From contig NZ_CP047189.1 in the NCBI RefSeq assembly GCF_030440575.1, positions 620,001-684,000 on the forward strand: a stretch of DNA of 64,000 bases. Direction: 5' to 3'. Every line of letters begins with the position of its first letter. The first letter of the stretch is position 1. The position numbers and the translations under genes were made by a program. Under the pieces are notes generated by a model. The model was not told where the DNA came from. It searched no databases and worked only from the letters and a program-made list of their open reading frames with translations. Positions 17,104 to 29,100 of the stretch are shown here, one piece after another. The DNA comes from Corynebacterium ciconiae DSM 44920 (GTDB lineage: Bacteria > Actinomycetota > Actinomycetes > Mycobacteriales > Mycobacteriaceae).

Positions 17104-19788
17104 ATGGCCAACCGCAGCGAGCAGCTTCCGAAGAGCTGGGACCCATCGAATGTTGAACACGAGCTCTACCAACGGTGGGTAGACGCCGGATACTTTACTG
17201 CGGACCCCGCCTCTGACAAGCCGCCATTTTCCATTGTGCTGCCTCCGCCGAATGTTACCGGCCAGCTTCACATGGGGCATGCCCTCGACCACACCCTGAT
17301 GGACTCCATCGTGCGCCGCAAGCGCATGCAGGGATACGAGGTATTGTGGCTGCCCGGTATGGACCACGCCGGCATCGCCACCCAAACCAAGGTCGAAGCC
17401 ATGCTCAAGGAGACTGAGGGCAAGGATCGCTTCGACTACACCCGCGAAGAATTCGTGGAAAAGGTGTGGGAATGGAAGCGCCAATACGGAGGCACAATTA
17501 CTCGCCAGATGCGCGCCATCGGTGATTCCGTGGATTGGTCCAAGGAGCGCTTCACCATGGATGAGGGGCTGAGCGAGGCGGTGCAGACCATCTTCAAGCA
17601 GCTCTACGATGCCGGAATGATTTACCGCGCGAACCGTTTGGTCAACTGGTCGCCGGTGTTGGAAACGGCCGTCTCCGATATCGAGGTGGAGTACAAGGAT
17701 GTTGAGGGCGAGCTCGTGTCCATTCGTTATGGCTCCCTCGACGATGCCGAACCGCACGTGATCGTGGCCACCACCCGCGTGGAAACCATGCTCGGCGATG
17801 TTGCCGTGGCCGTCCACCCCGATGATGAGCGCTACCGCGACCTAGTCGGTACCACCCTGCCGCACCCCTTCCGCGAAGATCTCTCGCTGGAGATCATCGC
17901 CGATGATTATGTAGACCCCGAGTTCGGAACCGGCGCGGTCAAGATCACCCCCGCGCACGACCCGAACGACTACGAGATGGGTCTACGCCACGACCTCGAG
18001 ATGCCCATCATCATGGACAAGAAGGGGCGCATCGCCGATACCGGAACTCGCTTTGATGGCCTTAGCCGCGAAGAGGCCCGTGTGGCCGTGCGGGAAGCAC
18101 TCGCGGCCGAGGGACGCATCGTGAAAGAGATCCGTCCCTATGTGCACTCGGTGGGCCACTCCGAGCGCAGCGGCGAGCCCATCGAGCCGCGCCTCTCCCA
18201 GCAGTGGTGGGTCAAGGTTGAAGAGCTGGCCAAGATGGCCGGCGATGCCATCCGCCAGGGCGATACCACCGTGCACCCCACCTCCCTTGAGCCACGCTAC
18301 TTCGAGTGGGTGGACAACATGCACGACTGGTGCATCTCTCGTCAGCTGTGGTGGGGCCACCGCATCCCCATCTGGTATGGACCCGAGGGCGAGGTGCTCT
18401 GCCTCGGCCCAAGAGAAGAAGCCCCTGAGGGCTACGAGCAGGACCCGGACGTGCTGGACACCTGGTTCAGCTCGGCGCTGTGGCCGTTTTCCACCATGGG
18501 CTGGCCCGCCGATTCCGATCTGCTGGCCAAGTTCTATCCCACCTCCGTGCTGGTCACCGGCTACGACATCCTGTTCTTCTGGGTGGCGCGCATGATGATG
18601 TTCGCCAACTTCGCCGCGACCCTGGAGGGTTCCGAGCTGGGCACCGCCGAGGGGTCCGAGCGCCCGCAGATCCCGTTCAAGGACCTCTATCTGCACGGTT
18701 TGGTGCGCGATGAGCGCGGCAGAAAGATGAGTAAGTCCCTTGGCAATGGCATCGACCCCATGGAGTGGGTGGAGCGCTTCGGCGCCGATGCCCTGCGTTT
18801 CGCCCTGGCACGCGGTGCCAACCCCGGCGTCGATCTGCCCCTAGGTGAGGACGCCGCCCACAGCGCCCGTAACTTCGCCACCAAGCTGTTTAACGCCACC
18901 CGCTTCGCGTTGATGAACGGCGCCGAGGCAGGCGAGCTGCCCGAGCGCAGCGAGCTGAGCGACGCCGACCGCTGGATCACCGACCGCCTCAACGAGGTGG
19001 TCGCCACCGTCAACCGTTACCTCGACGATTATCAGTTCGCGAAGGCCAACGAGGAGCTCTACCACTTCACCTGGGATGAGCTCTGCGACTGGTACCTCGA
19101 GATCGCTAAGGTGCAGATCCCGCGTGACGCCGAAGCCGCAAGCGAGGCTGAGCGTCGTCGTGGGGCCACCACCCAGCGGGTGCTCGGCCATGCCCTCGAC
19201 ACCGTGCTGCGGTTGCTGCATCCCACCATGCCCTTCGTGACAGAGGTGCTGTGGACCGCTCTCACCGATGGCGAGAGTCTGGTGGTGGCCTCGTGGCCCG
19301 AGGCTGAGGAGCGCGATAGCGACGCCACCGCGCAGCGCCGTATCGACGACACGGTCAAGCTCATCACCGAGATTCGTCGTTTCCGTTCGGACCAGGGAGT
19401 TAAGCCCTCCCAGAAGGTGCCGGCACGGGTGGACTTCGCCCGCGTGGATCTGGACAACCAGCGCGAGGTGATCACCTCCTTGGCGCGTTTGGATGCTCCC
19501 GGCGAGGACTTCACCGCCAGCGCAAGTGTGGAGGTACGTCTCAGCGCCGGCACTGTGAGCGTGGATCTCGATACCTCTGGCACCGTGGATACCGCGGCGG
19601 AGCGTAAGCGCCTAGAGAAGGACCTGAAGAACGCCGAGAAGGAACTCGAGACCACCGCGAAGAAGTTGAACAATGAGAACTTCCTCGCCAAGGCCCCCGC
19701 GGCTGTGGTGGATAAGATCCGCGCCCGCCAGCAGGTGGCCCGCGAAGAGTTCGACCGTATTAGCAAGCGACTTGAGCAGCTCTCATGA
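17104..19788 (+). CDS. valS: valyl-tRNA synthetase
   Basis: 894 residues, class I synthetase. HIGH-type motif [18 protein letters not shown] is near residue 50. The editing (CP1) domain covers about 200-400, with [22 protein letters not shown] appears as [14 protein letters not shown] near 540, followed by the anticodon-binding domain and the C-terminal coiled coil ([24 protein letters not shown]). It charges tRNA-Val. ATG 17104 is 13 bases past AAGGGGG; a GTG at 17092 is only two bases past it. folC overlaps its stop by four bases, so the two are translationally coupled. Confidence 0.96.
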   Translation: MANRSEQLPKSWDPSNVEHELYQRWVDAGYFTADPASDKPPFSIVLPPPNVTGQLHMGHALDHTLMDSIVRRKRMQGYEVLWLPGMDHAGIATQTKVEAMLKETEGKDRFDYTREEFVEKVWEWKRQYGGTITRQMRAIGDSVDWSKERFTMDEGLSEAVQTIFKQLYDAGMIYRANRLVNWSPVLETAVSDIEVEYKDVEGELVSIRYGSLDDAEPHVIVATTRVETMLGDVAVAVHPDDERYRDLVGTTLPHPFREDLSLEIIADDYVDPEFGTGAVKITPAHDPNDYEMGLRHDLEMPIIMDKKGRIADTGTRFDGLSREEARVAVREALAAEGRIVKEIRPYVHSVGHSERSGEPIEPRLSQQWWVKVEELAKMAGDAIRQGDTTVHPTSLEPRYFEWVDNMHDWCISRQLWWGHRIPIWYGPEGEVLCLGPREEAPEGYEQDPDVLDTWFSSALWPFSTMGWPADSDLLAKFYPTSVLVTGYDILFFWVARMMMFANFAATLEGSELGTAEGSERPQIPFKDLYLHGLVRDERGRKMSKSLGNGIDPMEWVERFGADALRFALARGANPGVDLPLGEDAAHSARNFATKLFNATRFALMNGAEAGELPERSELSDADRWITDRLNEVVATVNRYLDDYQFAKANEELYHFTWDELCDWYLEIAKVQIPRDAEAASEAERRRGATTQRVLGHALDTVLRLLHPTMPFVTEVLWTALTDGESLVVASWPEAEERDSDATAQRRIDDTVKLITEIRRFRSDQGVKPSQKVPARVDFARVDLDNQREVITSLARLDAPGEDFTASASVEVRLSAGTVSVDLDTSGTVDTAAERKRLEKDLKNAEKELETTAKKLNNENFLAKAPAAVVDKIRARQQVAREEFDRISKRLEQLS

Positions 19789-21278
19789 ATGATCACGAAG
19801 AATTCGGAGACCTTGAGCTCTCCGAAACTGGGTTGAGTTTGCCTATCGACGTCAACCAGGAGGTGGAAAAACCCGAATCTCCGGAGATCACCGCCGAGGA
19901 CATGCAGGCGCTCGCCGCCTGCGAGGCGGAGCTGGATCTGCGTTGGCCAGAGACCAAGCTGGATCCCAGCCTCGAGCGGATCGAGAAACTCATGGATCTG
20001 CTGGGGTCGCCGCAGCGCAGCTATCCCACGATTCACGTGGCAGGCACCAATGGAAAAACCTCCACGGTGCGCATGATTGAGTCTCTGTTGCGCGCCTTCC
20101 ACCGGCGCACCGGGCGCACCACCAGCCCGCACTTGCAGCTGGTGACCGAGCGCATAGCCATCGATGGCGAGCCCATTCACCCGCGGGACTATGTGCGCAC
20201 GTGGGAAGAGATCAAACCCTATGTGGAAATGGTCGACGCCTCCTCAGAGGTGCCGATGTCCAAATTCGAAGTGCTCACCGCCATGGCCTACGCCGCCTTC
20301 GCCGATGCTCCGGTGGATGTCGCCGTGGTGGAGGTGGGCATGGGCGGCCGCTGGGATGCCACCAACGTGATTGACGCGGATGTCGCTGTGATTATGCCTA
20401 TCGGACTCGACCACACGGATTACCTCGGTGAGAGCATCGAGGAGATCGCAGCAGAAAAGGCGGGCATCATCAAGGCCCGCTGGGATGCTTCTGATCTGCT
20501 TACTCCGCCGGACAACGTGGTGGTTGTGGGCAACCAGGAACCCGCCGCCATGGACGTGGTGCTGCAGCAGGCCGTGTCCTCCGATGCCTCCGTGGCCCGC
20601 CATGGCCAGGAATTCGGCGTGGTGAGCTCCACCGTGGCGGTCGGCGGCCAAGACATCACTATCCGCGGATTAGCTGGCGACTACGAGGACATCTTCCTGC
20701 CGCTATCAGGCGCACACATGGCCCACAATGCAGCGTGCGCCCTCGCCGCCGTGGAGGCCTTCTTCGGCGCCGGCCCGGGCCGTGAGTTGGACCTCAATAC
20801 GGTGCGCGAGGGTTTTGGCACCGTCAGCTCGCCTGGGCGGCTGGAGCGAGTGCGCTCCACCCCAAGCGTGTTTGTCGATGCCACTCACAATCCGCATGGC
20901 GCCACTGCCTTGGCACAGGCGCTGGATCGCGATTTCAACTTCCGCCGCCTAGTGGGCGTGCTCGGGGTCTTGGGGGATAAGGACTCCCGCGGCGTCATGC
21001 AGGCCCTCGAGCCGGTGCTCGACGAGGTGGTCATCACCCAGAACACCTCGCCGAGGGCGATGGATGTCTACGATCTCGCCGATACCGCGCGGGAGATCTT
21101 CGGCGAAGAGCGCGTCCACGTGGCCGAGCAGCTACCCACCGCGGTGGAGTTGGCTATCGAATTGGCCGAGGACACCGGCGAGGTGGGGGAGATGGTCTCC
21201 GGCTCAGGTGTGGTGATCACCGGCTCGGTGGTGACGGCCGGCGAGGCCCGTGCCCTGTTTGGAAAGGAACCAGCATGA
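19785..21278 (+). CDS. folC: folylpolyglutamate synthase / dihydrofolate synthase
   Basis: 497 residues, Mur-ligase fold. The P-loop is [19 protein letters not shown] (near residue 85), followed by GRTTSPHL, the conserved [17 protein letters not shown], the [11 protein letters not shown] segment and, in the C-terminal domain, [15 protein letters not shown]. It adds glutamate to folates, retaining them in the cell and activating one-carbon metabolism. The N-terminal 40 residues are acidic and variable. It overlaps valS and the DUF4233 gene by four bases each. Confidence 0.95.
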   Translation: MNDHEEFGDLELSETGLSLPIDVNQEVEKPESPEITAEDMQALAACEAELDLRWPETKLDPSLERIEKLMDLLGSPQRSYPTIHVAGTNGKTSTVRMIESLLRAFHRRTGRTTSPHLQLVTERIAIDGEPIHPRDYVRTWEEIKPYVEMVDASSEVPMSKFEVLTAMAYAAFADAPVDVAVVEVGMGGRWDATNVIDADVAVIMPIGLDHTDYLGESIEEIAAEKAGIIKARWDASDLLTPPDNVVVVGNQEPAAMDVVLQQAVSSDASVARHGQEFGVVSSTVAVGGQDITIRGLAGDYEDIFLPLSGAHMAHNAACALAAVEAFFGAGPGRELDLNTVREGFGTVSSPGRLERVRSTPSVFVDATHNPHGATALAQALDRDFNFRRLVGVLGVLGDKDSRGVMQALEPVLDEVVITQNTSPRAMDVYDLADTAREIFGEERVHVAEQLPTAVELAIELAEDTGEVGEMVSGSGVVITGSVVTAGEARALFGKEPA

Positions 21279-21691
21279 GCAAAAACGTGGAATACGGCCC
21301 CCTCGGCCCCGGCCATGCCCCGGAGAAGGATCCCATGAAGGGGCTGCGCGGGGTGATGGCGGGGATTTTGAGCATGGAGTCCATCTCCTTGCTGCTGGTT
21401 CTCACCGTGATTCTGCGCGTTGATGACGGCGCCTATTGGACCACATTCAACTGGATGTACGTGACCGTGGTGGGCGTGGCCCACATGGTGCTGGCATTCA
21501 TGATGAAGGCTCGGTGGGCTCTGCCGGCGATTTGGGTGCTGCAAGTGCTGGCGCTCGCCGGTTTTGTGGTGCATGTGTCCATGGGCGTAATGGCGCTGAT
21601 TTTCATCGCAGTGTGGGCCTACGTGTTTTATCTGCGCAAGAACATCCTCGAGCGGATGCGCCGAGGCTATCTCGCCAGTCAGCACTTCTAG
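21275..21691 (+). CDS. DUF4233 integral membrane protein
   Basis: 138 residues with four predicted membrane helices (LRGVMAGILSMESISLLLVLTV, NWMYVTVVGVAHMVLAFMM, LPAIWVLQVLALAGFVV, MGVMALIFIAVWAYVFYL). The first carries the DUF4233 pattern KGLRGVMAGxLxMExI. The family regularly follows folC in actinobacteria; its function is unknown. The start overlaps the folC stop (ATGA). Confidence 0.9.
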   Translation: MSKNVEYGPLGPGHAPEKDPMKGLRGVMAGILSMESISLLLVLTVILRVDDGAYWTTFNWMYVTVVGVAHMVLAFMMKARWALPAIWVLQVLALAGFVVHVSMGVMALIFIAVWAYVFYLRKNILERMRRGYLASQHF

Positions 21692-21707
21692 GAGGTGGGG
21701 CGGAGGC

Positions 21708-22013
21708 ATGCGAAACTCTCAACGCGATCTCTATCAGCTGATCACCCTCTCGGCGGTGGTGGTAATTGCCTCGCTGGCGGGGGTGCATCCCCTGATTACC
21801 TTGGCCCTGCTGCTGCTCATGCCTCTGCTCCTCGCCTCGTGGGCGCGGCATCGCCGCGATGAGCGCACCGGCACTATTCGCTTGTCCCGCCCCCAGCGCG
21901 CGCAGTTGCGCACCTTAGATCCCTCGGCGGCCGCAACCCGGGTGGCCTACTGGTTTCCTGGGGCCGGAGCCCGTGCAATAAAGAAAGCCCTCGAGAAGGA
22001 GAACGATGAGTAA
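21708..22013 (+). CDS. small two-helix membrane protein, first of a tandem pair
   Basis: 101 residues: a short N-terminus, a hydrophobic hairpin (LITLSAVVVIASLAG; LITLALLLLMPLLLASW), then a basic cytoplasmic tail with RLSRPQRAQLRTLDPSAAATRVAYWFPGAGA. The tail resembles that of the next gene product (LS-x2-QR-x3-L-x-L then VAYW/VKQV and a C-terminal AxxxK), so the two look like diverged duplicates. RBS GGAGG precedes ATG 21708. Function unknown. Confidence 0.75.
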   Translation: MRNSQRDLYQLITLSAVVVIASLAGVHPLITLALLLLMPLLLASWARHRRDERTGTIRLSRPQRAQLRTLDPSAAATRVAYWFPGAGARAIKKALEKENDE

Positions 22014-22320
22014 GGACCTCGTGCTGAGTCTTGCCGGCTGGTTCTTAAGTGGGCTCTCGGCGGTGTTTTTGCTTATCGACGGCGCCATCGGCAGCTGGTT
22101 GTTCGTGGGAGCTATCACCCTATTCGTGATCTGCGGCGCCACCGCATGGTCACAGTATGTGCGTGCTCGACATCCCCGTCCCATCGAGCTCAGCGATTCG
22201 CAGCGTACTCACGTGCTTAACCTTAAAGCCGAGGACGCAGTTGCCGCGGTGAAGCAGGTACGACGCTATGATCGGCGGGCCACTGTGCTGGAAGCGAAAA
22301 ACTATGTCGACGGCCTCTAA
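22006..22320 (+). CDS. small two-helix membrane protein, second of a tandem pair
   Basis: 104 residues. Two hydrophobic segments (LSLAGWFLSGLSAVFLLIDGAIG; WLFVGAITLFVICGATAW) precede a basic tail, ELSDSQRTHVLNLKAEDAVAAVKQVRRYDRRATVLEAKNYVDGL, which looks like a small helical domain for reading a partner. It overlaps the preceding gene by eight bases, so the pair is coupled. A near-copy of the dispersed 12-mer (one mismatch) lies inside it at 22070-22082. Function unknown. Confidence 0.75.
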   Translation: MSKDLVLSLAGWFLSGLSAVFLLIDGAIGSWLFVGAITLFVICGATAWSQYVRARHPRPIELSDSQRTHVLNLKAEDAVAAVKQVRRYDRRATVLEAKNYVDGL

Positions 22321-22373
22321 GGTGCTGCTGCACCGAGAGGGGGAGGATGTGCGCGCGCCGTAGCGTGGTGCAT

Positions 22374-22379
22374 TAGAGT
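22374..22379 (+). promoter_or_regulatory. ndk -10 box, leaderless start
   Basis: TAGAGT ends eight bases before the ndk ATG and there is no ribosome binding site, so the mRNA is probably leaderless. Confidence 0.55.
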
Positions 22380-22387
22380 AAGACACC

Positions 22388-22798
22388 ATGACTGAACGTA
22401 CACTCATTTTGATTAAGCCCGACGGTGTCAACCGTGGACTGGTGGGCGAGATTCTCGCCCGTATCGAGCGCAAGGGCCTGAAGTTTGCTGCCCTGGATCT
22501 GCGCGTCGCCGATAAGGAGACCGCTGAGAAGCACTACGCAGAGCACTCCGATAAGCCTTTCTTCGGCGAGCTGGTGGACTTCATCACCTCCGCGCCGCTG
22601 ATTGCCGGCGTGGTGGAAGGCCCCCGCGCCATCGAGGCGTGGCGCCAGCTGGCCGGCGGCACCGACCCGGTGTCCAAGGCCGCCCCGGGCTCCATCCGTG
22701 GTGACTTTGCCTTGGAGGTTGCCGAGAACGTGGTGCACGGTTCGGATTCCGCAGAATCCGCCGAGCGTGAGATCTCCATCTGGTTCCCGAACCTTTAA
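22388..22798 (+). CDS. ndk: nucleoside-diphosphate kinase
   Basis: 136 residues. N-terminal [19 protein letters not shown] carries the nucleotide-binding Lys. The active-site His is in [19 protein letters not shown] (near residue 117), the family signature. It balances NTP pools. The start is set by a TAGAGT box eight bases upstream. A strong terminator separates it from the convergent pntB. Confidence 0.96.
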   Translation: MTERTLILIKPDGVNRGLVGEILARIERKGLKFAALDLRVADKETAEKHYAEHSDKPFFGELVDFITSAPLIAGVVEGPRAIEAWRQLAGGTDPVSKAAPGSIRGDFALEVAENVVHGSDSAESAEREISIWFPNL

Positions 22799-22819
22799 AG
22801 ACACCCCGCGTATGCACGC

Positions 22820-22855
22820 ACAAGCACTCCCCGCCGCTCGGCGGGGAGTGCTTGT
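22820..22855 (+). terminator. bidirectional terminator between ndk and pntB
   Basis: A perfect 16-bp stem (22820-22835 with 22840-22855) and 4-base loop, followed by GTCTT on the plus strand, placed between convergent genes. Confidence 0.9.
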
Positions 22856-22874
22856 GTCTTATGGTGGTGCCGCA

Positions 22875-24320
22875 CTAGTCCAAGGCGGCACGTATCGCCT
22901 CTACGGAGGCTCGGGCATCGCCGAGCAGCATGTCCGCGTTGTCCTTATAGAACAGCGGGTTAGCCACCCCGGCATAGCCGGCGCCCATAGAGCGTTTGAA
23001 TACCACCACGTGCGCTGCCTCCCACACCTTGAGCACGGGCATACCGGCGATGGGGGAGCCAGGCTCATAGGCGATCGGATTCACGGTGTCATTGGCGCCG
23101 ATGACCAAGACCACGTCTGTGTCTGCGAAGTCCTCGTTCACCTCGTCCATGTCCAGCACAATGTCGTAGGGCACTGTGGCTTCGGCTAGAAGCACGTTCA
23201 TGTGCCCAGGCAAGCGACCGGCAACAGGATGAATGCCGAAGCGCACGTCCACCCCGCGTTCACGTAGCGCGGCGCACAGCGCAGCCACCGGATGTTGGGC
23301 CTGGGCCACCGCCATGCCATAGCCGGGGGTGATCATCACGCGGCGGGCGGCGGCGAGCCGACGAGCCACCTCCTCGGGGGTGGTTTCGGTGTGGGTGCCC
23401 ACATCACCGGCAGCGCCTGGGGTGGCGCTGTCTGTGCCGAAACCGCCGAGTATCACCGAGAGGAAGGAGCGGTTCATCGCCTTGCACATGATGTAGGACA
23501 GGTAGGCGCCAGAGGAGCCCACGAGCGCGCCGACGATAATGAGAAGGTCATTGCTCAGCATGAAGCCGGCTGCCGCCGCAGCCCAGCCGGAGTAGGAGTT
23601 GAGCATCGAGACCACCACGGGCATATCCCCGCCGCCGATAGCCGCTACTAGGTGCAGGCCGAGCAGTAGCGCCAGCACGGTCACGGCCAGCAGCGCCAGC
23701 CACGCCCACACCGAATGTGACTCGCCGATACGCACGAACACCACCACCGCGGCGAGCGCCAGCACAAGCAGGCCGAGGTTGATGGCATTGCGGCCCGGCA
23801 GTTCGAGTGGCGCGCCTTTCATGCGGGCCGAGAGCTTGAGATAGGCCACGATCGAACCGGTAAAGGTGACAGCACCAATGAAGATGCCCACGCTCACCTC
23901 GCCCAAGTGAAAGCCCAGCATCTCGTGGGGCACCGCGTGGGCGTGCATATAGGAATTGACGCCGATCAGTACCGCGGCGAGCCCGACGAAACTGTGCAGC
24001 GCGGCGATGAGCTCCGGCATGCCCGTCATCTCTACCTTGGCGGCGCGTAGCCAGCCGATGATCCCTCCGAGTGCCATCGCCACAGCCACCAGCATCAGGA
24101 TCGTCAGAGGAGAGCGATAGTGGGAGGGCTCCTCGGCGGAGGCCATCATGGCTTGGGCGATGGTGGCGAGCACCGCGATGGCCATGCCACAAGCACCACA
24201 TCGGTTGCCGCGGGCGGCGGTTGTTTGCCGCGATAGCCCTGCCAGCGCGAGGATGAAGAGCAGTGCCGCCGCCAGATAGGCCAGTTGAGTGATGCGATCG
24301 ACAAGTTGTGCGCTATCCAT
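22875..24320 (-). CDS. pntB: NAD(P) transhydrogenase subunit beta
   Basis: 481 residues. About nine membrane helices (residues 1-265) are followed by the NADP-binding domain III ([83 protein letters not shown]). With PntA it couples proton entry to hydride transfer from NADH to NADP+, supplying NADPH. RBS AGGAGG precedes ATG 24320; the pntA stop lies three bases upstream. Confidence 0.96.
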   Translation of the reverse strand: MDSAQLVDRITQLAYLAAALLFILALAGLSRQTTAARGNRCGACGMAIAVLATIAQAMMASAEEPSHYRSPLTILMLVAVAMALGGIIGWLRAAKVEMTGMPELIAALHSFVGLAAVLIGVNSYMHAHAVPHEMLGFHLGEVSVGIFIGAVTFTGSIVAYLKLSARMKGAPLELPGRNAINLGLLVLALAAVVVFVRIGESHSVWAWLALLAVTVLALLLGLHLVAAIGGGDMPVVVSMLNSYSGWAAAAAGFMLSNDLLIIVGALVGSSGAYLSYIMCKAMNRSFLSVILGGFGTDSATPGAAGDVGTHTETTPEEVARRLAAARRVMITPGYGMAVAQAQHPVAALCAALRERGVDVRFGIHPVAGRLPGHMNVLLAEATVPYDIVLDMDEVNEDFADTDVVLVIGANDTVNPIAYEPGSPIAGMPVLKVWEAAHVVVFKRSMGAGYAGVANPLFYKDNADMLLGDARASVEAIRAALD

Positions 24321-24323
24321 TGC

Positions 24324-25847
24324 CTAGCCCTCCTGCCGAAACATGGTGAGCATGCGAGAGGTCACGCTGAACCCGCCGAAGATATTGATGGAGGCGATGG
24401 TGATGGCCACGAAGGACAAGGCAGAGACCAGTAGATTGGTGGACCCCACCTGCGCAATGGCCCCGAGGATCACGATTCCCGAGATGGCATTGGTCTCGCT
24501 CATCAGTGGTGTGTGCAGCGAATGAGTCACCGCTGTGATCACATAGAAACCCACCACGATGGCCAGCAGCAGCACGATATAGTGCGAGGCCACCGCCAGC
24601 GGACTGGAGAGCACCAAGGCCACAGCCGCCGCGGCACCGAGGAGATACCAGATGCGTGACGACGCCACCTTCGGCTCATCCACCACCTCCGGTGCCGCGG
24701 GCGGTTCGGGAGGTGTCTGAGCCTGCGAGACCTTCACCGGCGGAGGGGGCCAATAGATGTGGTGATCGTGGGTGACGGTGATGGCGCGGATGATCTCGTC
24801 CTCAAGATCCATCACGAAACGCCCATCGCGGTCGGGGCAGAGGAGGTCAATCAGATTGACGATGTTTTGACCATAGAGCTGGCTGGCTTGGGTGGGCAGC
24901 CGCCCCGCTAGATCCTTGAAACCGAGGATGGTCACCCCACCGGCGGTGGTGACTACCTCGCCGGGGCGGGTGAGCTCACAATTGCCACCACTCGCCGCGG
25001 CCATATCCACGATCACACTGCCTGGGGCCATGCGCTCCACATTCTGACGCGTGAGCAGCAGCGGGGCCCGAGTGCCGGGAATGTTGGCGGTGGTGATCAC
25101 GATATCGGCCCCTGCAGCCTCCCGCGCGTAGAGCTCTGCTGCGGCCGCGGCCTGATCGGTGGTCATCTCAGTGGCGTAGCCATCTGTGGATTCTTCCGTT
25201 TCGGCCGGAATGGGCACGAACTCCGCGCCCATGGACTCCACCTGCTCGGCCGTTTCGGGGCGGAGGTCGGTGGCGCGCACGACCGCGCCCATGGAGTGTG
25301 CGGTGCCGATGGCGGCGAGACCCGCCACCCCAGCGCCGATGATGTAGACCGTGGCCGGTGGCATTTTCCCGGCGGCGGTGACTTGACCGGTAAAGAGACG
25401 GCCGAAGGCGGTGGCCGCCTCGATGACAGCGCGGTAGCCGGCGATATTGGACATCGATGACAACACGTCCATGGATTGGGCGCGCGAGATGCGAGGAATC
25501 GCATCCATGGCCAGCGCGGTGATTCCGCGTTCGCTCAGATGGGTGAGTATGTCTTCGTTCCGAGCGGGGTCCATGCGAGCTATGAGCGTGGCTCCAGTGC
25601 GCAGCGTGTTCAGAGCCTCTCTATCGGGAGTGTCGAGGCATGTGACGATGTCTGCCCGCCACACCTCTTGGCCAACCAGCCGGGCACCAGCTTGCTCATA
25701 CAGTTCGTCCGGATACGCACTGGCTTCACCTGCGCCGCGCTGTACCTGCACGTCAAAGCCCCTTTTGATGAGCTTGGCTACGGTGTCGGGGGTGGCAGAG
25801 ACGAGGGGTTGTGCGGGGTCGGTCTCCTGGGGGATACCTATCAGCAT
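24324..25847 (-). CDS. pntA: NAD(P) transhydrogenase subunit alpha
   Basis: 507 residues. The NAD-binding domain I has [21 protein letters not shown] and the [16 protein letters not shown] loop, then [33 protein letters not shown] Pro-rich linker leads to four C-terminal membrane helices (from about 395), so this is the full-length alpha subunit of the E. coli kind, not split in two as in mycobacteria. ATG 25847 has AGGAG ten bases upstream; an overlapping GTG six codons earlier was not used. Confidence 0.95.
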   Translation of the reverse strand: MLIGIPQETDPAQPLVSATPDTVAKLIKRGFDVQVQRGAGEASAYPDELYEQAGARLVGQEVWRADIVTCLDTPDREALNTLRTGATLIARMDPARNEDILTHLSERGITALAMDAIPRISRAQSMDVLSSMSNIAGYRAVIEAATAFGRLFTGQVTAAGKMPPATVYIIGAGVAGLAAIGTAHSMGAVVRATDLRPETAEQVESMGAEFVPIPAETEESTDGYATEMTTDQAAAAAELYAREAAGADIVITTANIPGTRAPLLLTRQNVERMAPGSVIVDMAAASGGNCELTRPGEVVTTAGGVTILGFKDLAGRLPTQASQLYGQNIVNLIDLLCPDRDGRFVMDLEDEIIRAITVTHDHHIYWPPPPVKVSQAQTPPEPPAAPEVVDEPKVASSRIWYLLGAAAAVALVLSSPLAVASHYIVLLLAIVVGFYVITAVTHSLHTPLMSETNAISGIVILGAIAQVGSTNLLVSALSFVAITIASINIFGGFSVTSRMLTMFRQEG

Positions 25848-26136
25848 GACGCTGGTTCTCCTCACCTTGATGCAACCTAATGAATGTCTCTTTAGACTAA
25901 CGCGGGCGTGAGGCGCATCCCTACCCCGAGGCCTGTGTTACCTGCCACACAACAGTTCGGTTTGCGCGATCTGCAACGCCGCGCCGGTCCAACACCCAGA
26001 GCGCCTAGGGGGATGTGCCACAATGGGAGGCAGAGATTTTCAGACAAGCAATAACTTCACACCGAACTTTCATCCAGATTTGAATCCCGCGCGGTCGAGC
26101 CGAGCTCCCCCGTGGATTCGTATAAAGGAGTAGAAC

Positions 26137-29100
26137 GTGGCCGAAAAGCCCAACACAACTGAACTTGATATCGACCAGCTGGGGGAGCGGACCAGGGTTT
26201 TCGCTATGGCGAAGATGCTGGGAATGAGCTCGAAGGAGCTCATCATCGAGCTGGACAAAATAGGGCTGGTGAAGGTGGCGCAGTCCTCCCTCACTAAGGA
26301 TGAGGTCTCGAGATTGCTCGAGGCGCTCCGCAGCGAGCCAGACACCGACACGCCGGAGGCGGGGGACGAGGCCCCCGAGGTGCGGATTCGTAAGCGCGTG
26401 GAAAATAACGTGAAAAACGAGATCAGCCAGATCGAGGAAAAGGTAGACAAGCAGCTCGCCAGCTACGCCTCGGAGGAGCTTCTCGAGGAAGTTGTTCCCG
26501 CGATCACCCCAGCGCCAGAGGATCCCTCGTCCGCGGCTGCCCCGATGCCGCTGTTTATGGCCCCGGCGGTGGAGGACACCCCAGTGGAGGAGCCGGCCCC
26601 CGCCGCCGTCAAGAAGTCAGCTCGGCGTGAGAAGTCCCGCGAGGCCAAGACTGCTGATGACACCCCCCGCGAGGAGAAGCCGAAGAAGGACAAGGCGCGC
26701 AAAGAGTCTCAGCCCGCTACACCACAGGCCGATCCCGAGCTCATCGATGAGCCCAAAGCCATCAAGGGATCTACGCGTCTCGAGGCGCAGCGGCGCCGGC
26801 GAAGTGAGCGTCGAGAAGCGCGCAAGAATGAGCGCCAGATCGTTAGCGAGGCCGAGTTTTTGGCCCGCCGCGAATCCGTGGAGCGCACCATGGTGGTGCG
26901 GGAGAAGGAACGCACCGATCACCCCGGTCGGGTGACGCAGGTTGGCGTGCTGGAAGACGGCATGCTGGTGGAGCACTTCGTTACCTCCGATACGCAGTCC
27001 TCGATGGTGGGCAATATTTACTTGGGTCGCGTGCAAAACGTGCTGCCCAGCATGGAGGCCGCCTTCATTGATATCGGCAAGGGACGCAATGGTGTGCTCT
27101 ACGCCGGCGAGGTGGACTGGCGTGCCGCTGGCTTGGGTGGGCGCCGCCGCACCATTGAGCACGCGCTGAAAAGCGGGGATCAGGTGCTTGTGCAGGTAGT
27201 CAAGGACCCGATCGGGCACAAGGGTGCCCGCCTGTCTACCCAGATCTCGCTCGCGGGGCGTTTCCTGGTGTACGTGCCGGGTGGTCGCACTGCGGGAATC
27301 TCGCGCAAACTGCCCGCACCCGAGCGCGCTCGGCTGAAGGATATTCTCAAGCGCGTGGTGCCTGAACAGGGCGGAGCTATTATTCGCACCGCCGCTGAGG
27401 GGGTCAGTGAAGAGGCGATCGCCGCTGATGTGGCGCGGCTACACGCCCAATGGGAGCAGATCGACGAACGCACCAAGAAGGAAAAGTCCTCTAAGGGTGC
27501 CAAGCCGGTCACCATGTATGAAGAGCCCAACATGCTGGTGAAGGTGATCCGGGACCTCTTCAACGAAGACTTCTCCCACCTCGTGGTGGATGGTCGCAAG
27601 GCGTGGAATACCGTGCATGCCTATGTGCACTCGGTGGCCTCCGATCTCGAGGATCGGGTGGAGAAATACGATGCCGAGGCGCATGGCGGCGTCGATGCTT
27701 TTGAGCACTACCGCGTGGACGAGCAATTGGCGAAGGCGCTGTCGCGGAAGGTGTGGCTGCCCTCCGGCGGCACCTTGGTGATTGACCGCACCGAGGCCAT
27801 GACCGTGGTGGATGTCAACACCGGCAAATTCACCGGCGAGGGCGGCAATCTCGAGGAAACCGTCACACGCAATAACCTCGAGGCGGCCGAGGAGATCGTG
27901 CGCCAGATGCGGCTGCGGGATCTCGGCGGGATGATTGTGGTGGACTTCATCGATATGGTCTTGCCTGAAAACCAAGATCTCGTGTTGCGTCGCCTCAAGG
28001 AAGCGTTGGGTAGGGACCGCACCCGCCACCAAGTTTCCGAGGTGACCTCGCTGGGTCTGGTGCAGATGACCCGTAAGAAGCTGGGGACGGGGCTGCTCGA
28101 CACCTTTGCCACCGAGTGTGAGCACTGCGATGGTCGTGGCCTCATTATCCACACCGATCCGGTTGAGCACAGCGAGCAGCCAGCCCACAAGTCTCGCCGC
28201 CGCGACAAGGCCGAGAAGCCCGAGCGGCGCGAGAAGAAGGACCGGCAGGAGAAGAAGCGCACCAGCCACGATCCGGCCTCGCACCCCGCGGCGCTTGCCA
28301 TGCACCGCGAGGACGAGCCAGAGAAGAGCATCGAGGAGCTTGCCGACGCCGTCATCGCCCTGAGCCCCGACGCGGAGGGCAGCGAGCCCCAGGCCGAGAA
28401 CACGAGCCGGGATGATAAGCCTGCCAAGCGGCAGCGGCGCGGACGTCGCCGTAGCACCACGCGCAGCAGTGAGCGGGCAGACGGGCGAAAGGACTCCCGC
28501 CGTGGCGCCGATAGCAGTGCCGAAGATGTGCAGGCCATCGCTGCGAGCGCGGTGAGTACCGCCGATGCGGAGGATCCGGACGAGCCCTCGGGGGCGAACT
28601 ACACCCCAGCCTCCTATGAAGAGGCCGTGGCGGAGTTCGAGCGCTCGCCGCGCCGCAAGCGTGCGACCCGCGGCAACTCCCGCTCCGATCACGCGCCCAA
28701 GCCGGAGGATTTCGGAACACGCAGTGGGGAGTCCTCCGCGGCAGCGCCCGCTGAGGAGGAGGCGCAAGAGAGCTCCGAGAAGCCACAGCGGCAGTCCGCG
28801 CGCCGGAGTCGGGGCGGAAAGCGCCGCAGCACCTCCCGGTCCGGCCGCGACTCGGCTGGGCAGCACTCTGGCGAGGTAGCGGATACTCGCGAGAAGACAG
28901 AGCAGGGCGCGCCACAGCAGGACGAGCCGGCGAATAAGCCTGAACAGAGCGATACCCCCCGACGTCGCCGTGGTCGCCGCCGCGCTGTGCGCACCCATGG
29001 CAGTGCCGCAGCGAAGAGCACTGAGAAGGCGTCTGGCGAGGCTGCTTCCGCCAAGCAGAAGTCGAGTGCGCAGCGCGATGCTGGGCGCGGCGAGGTGGCG

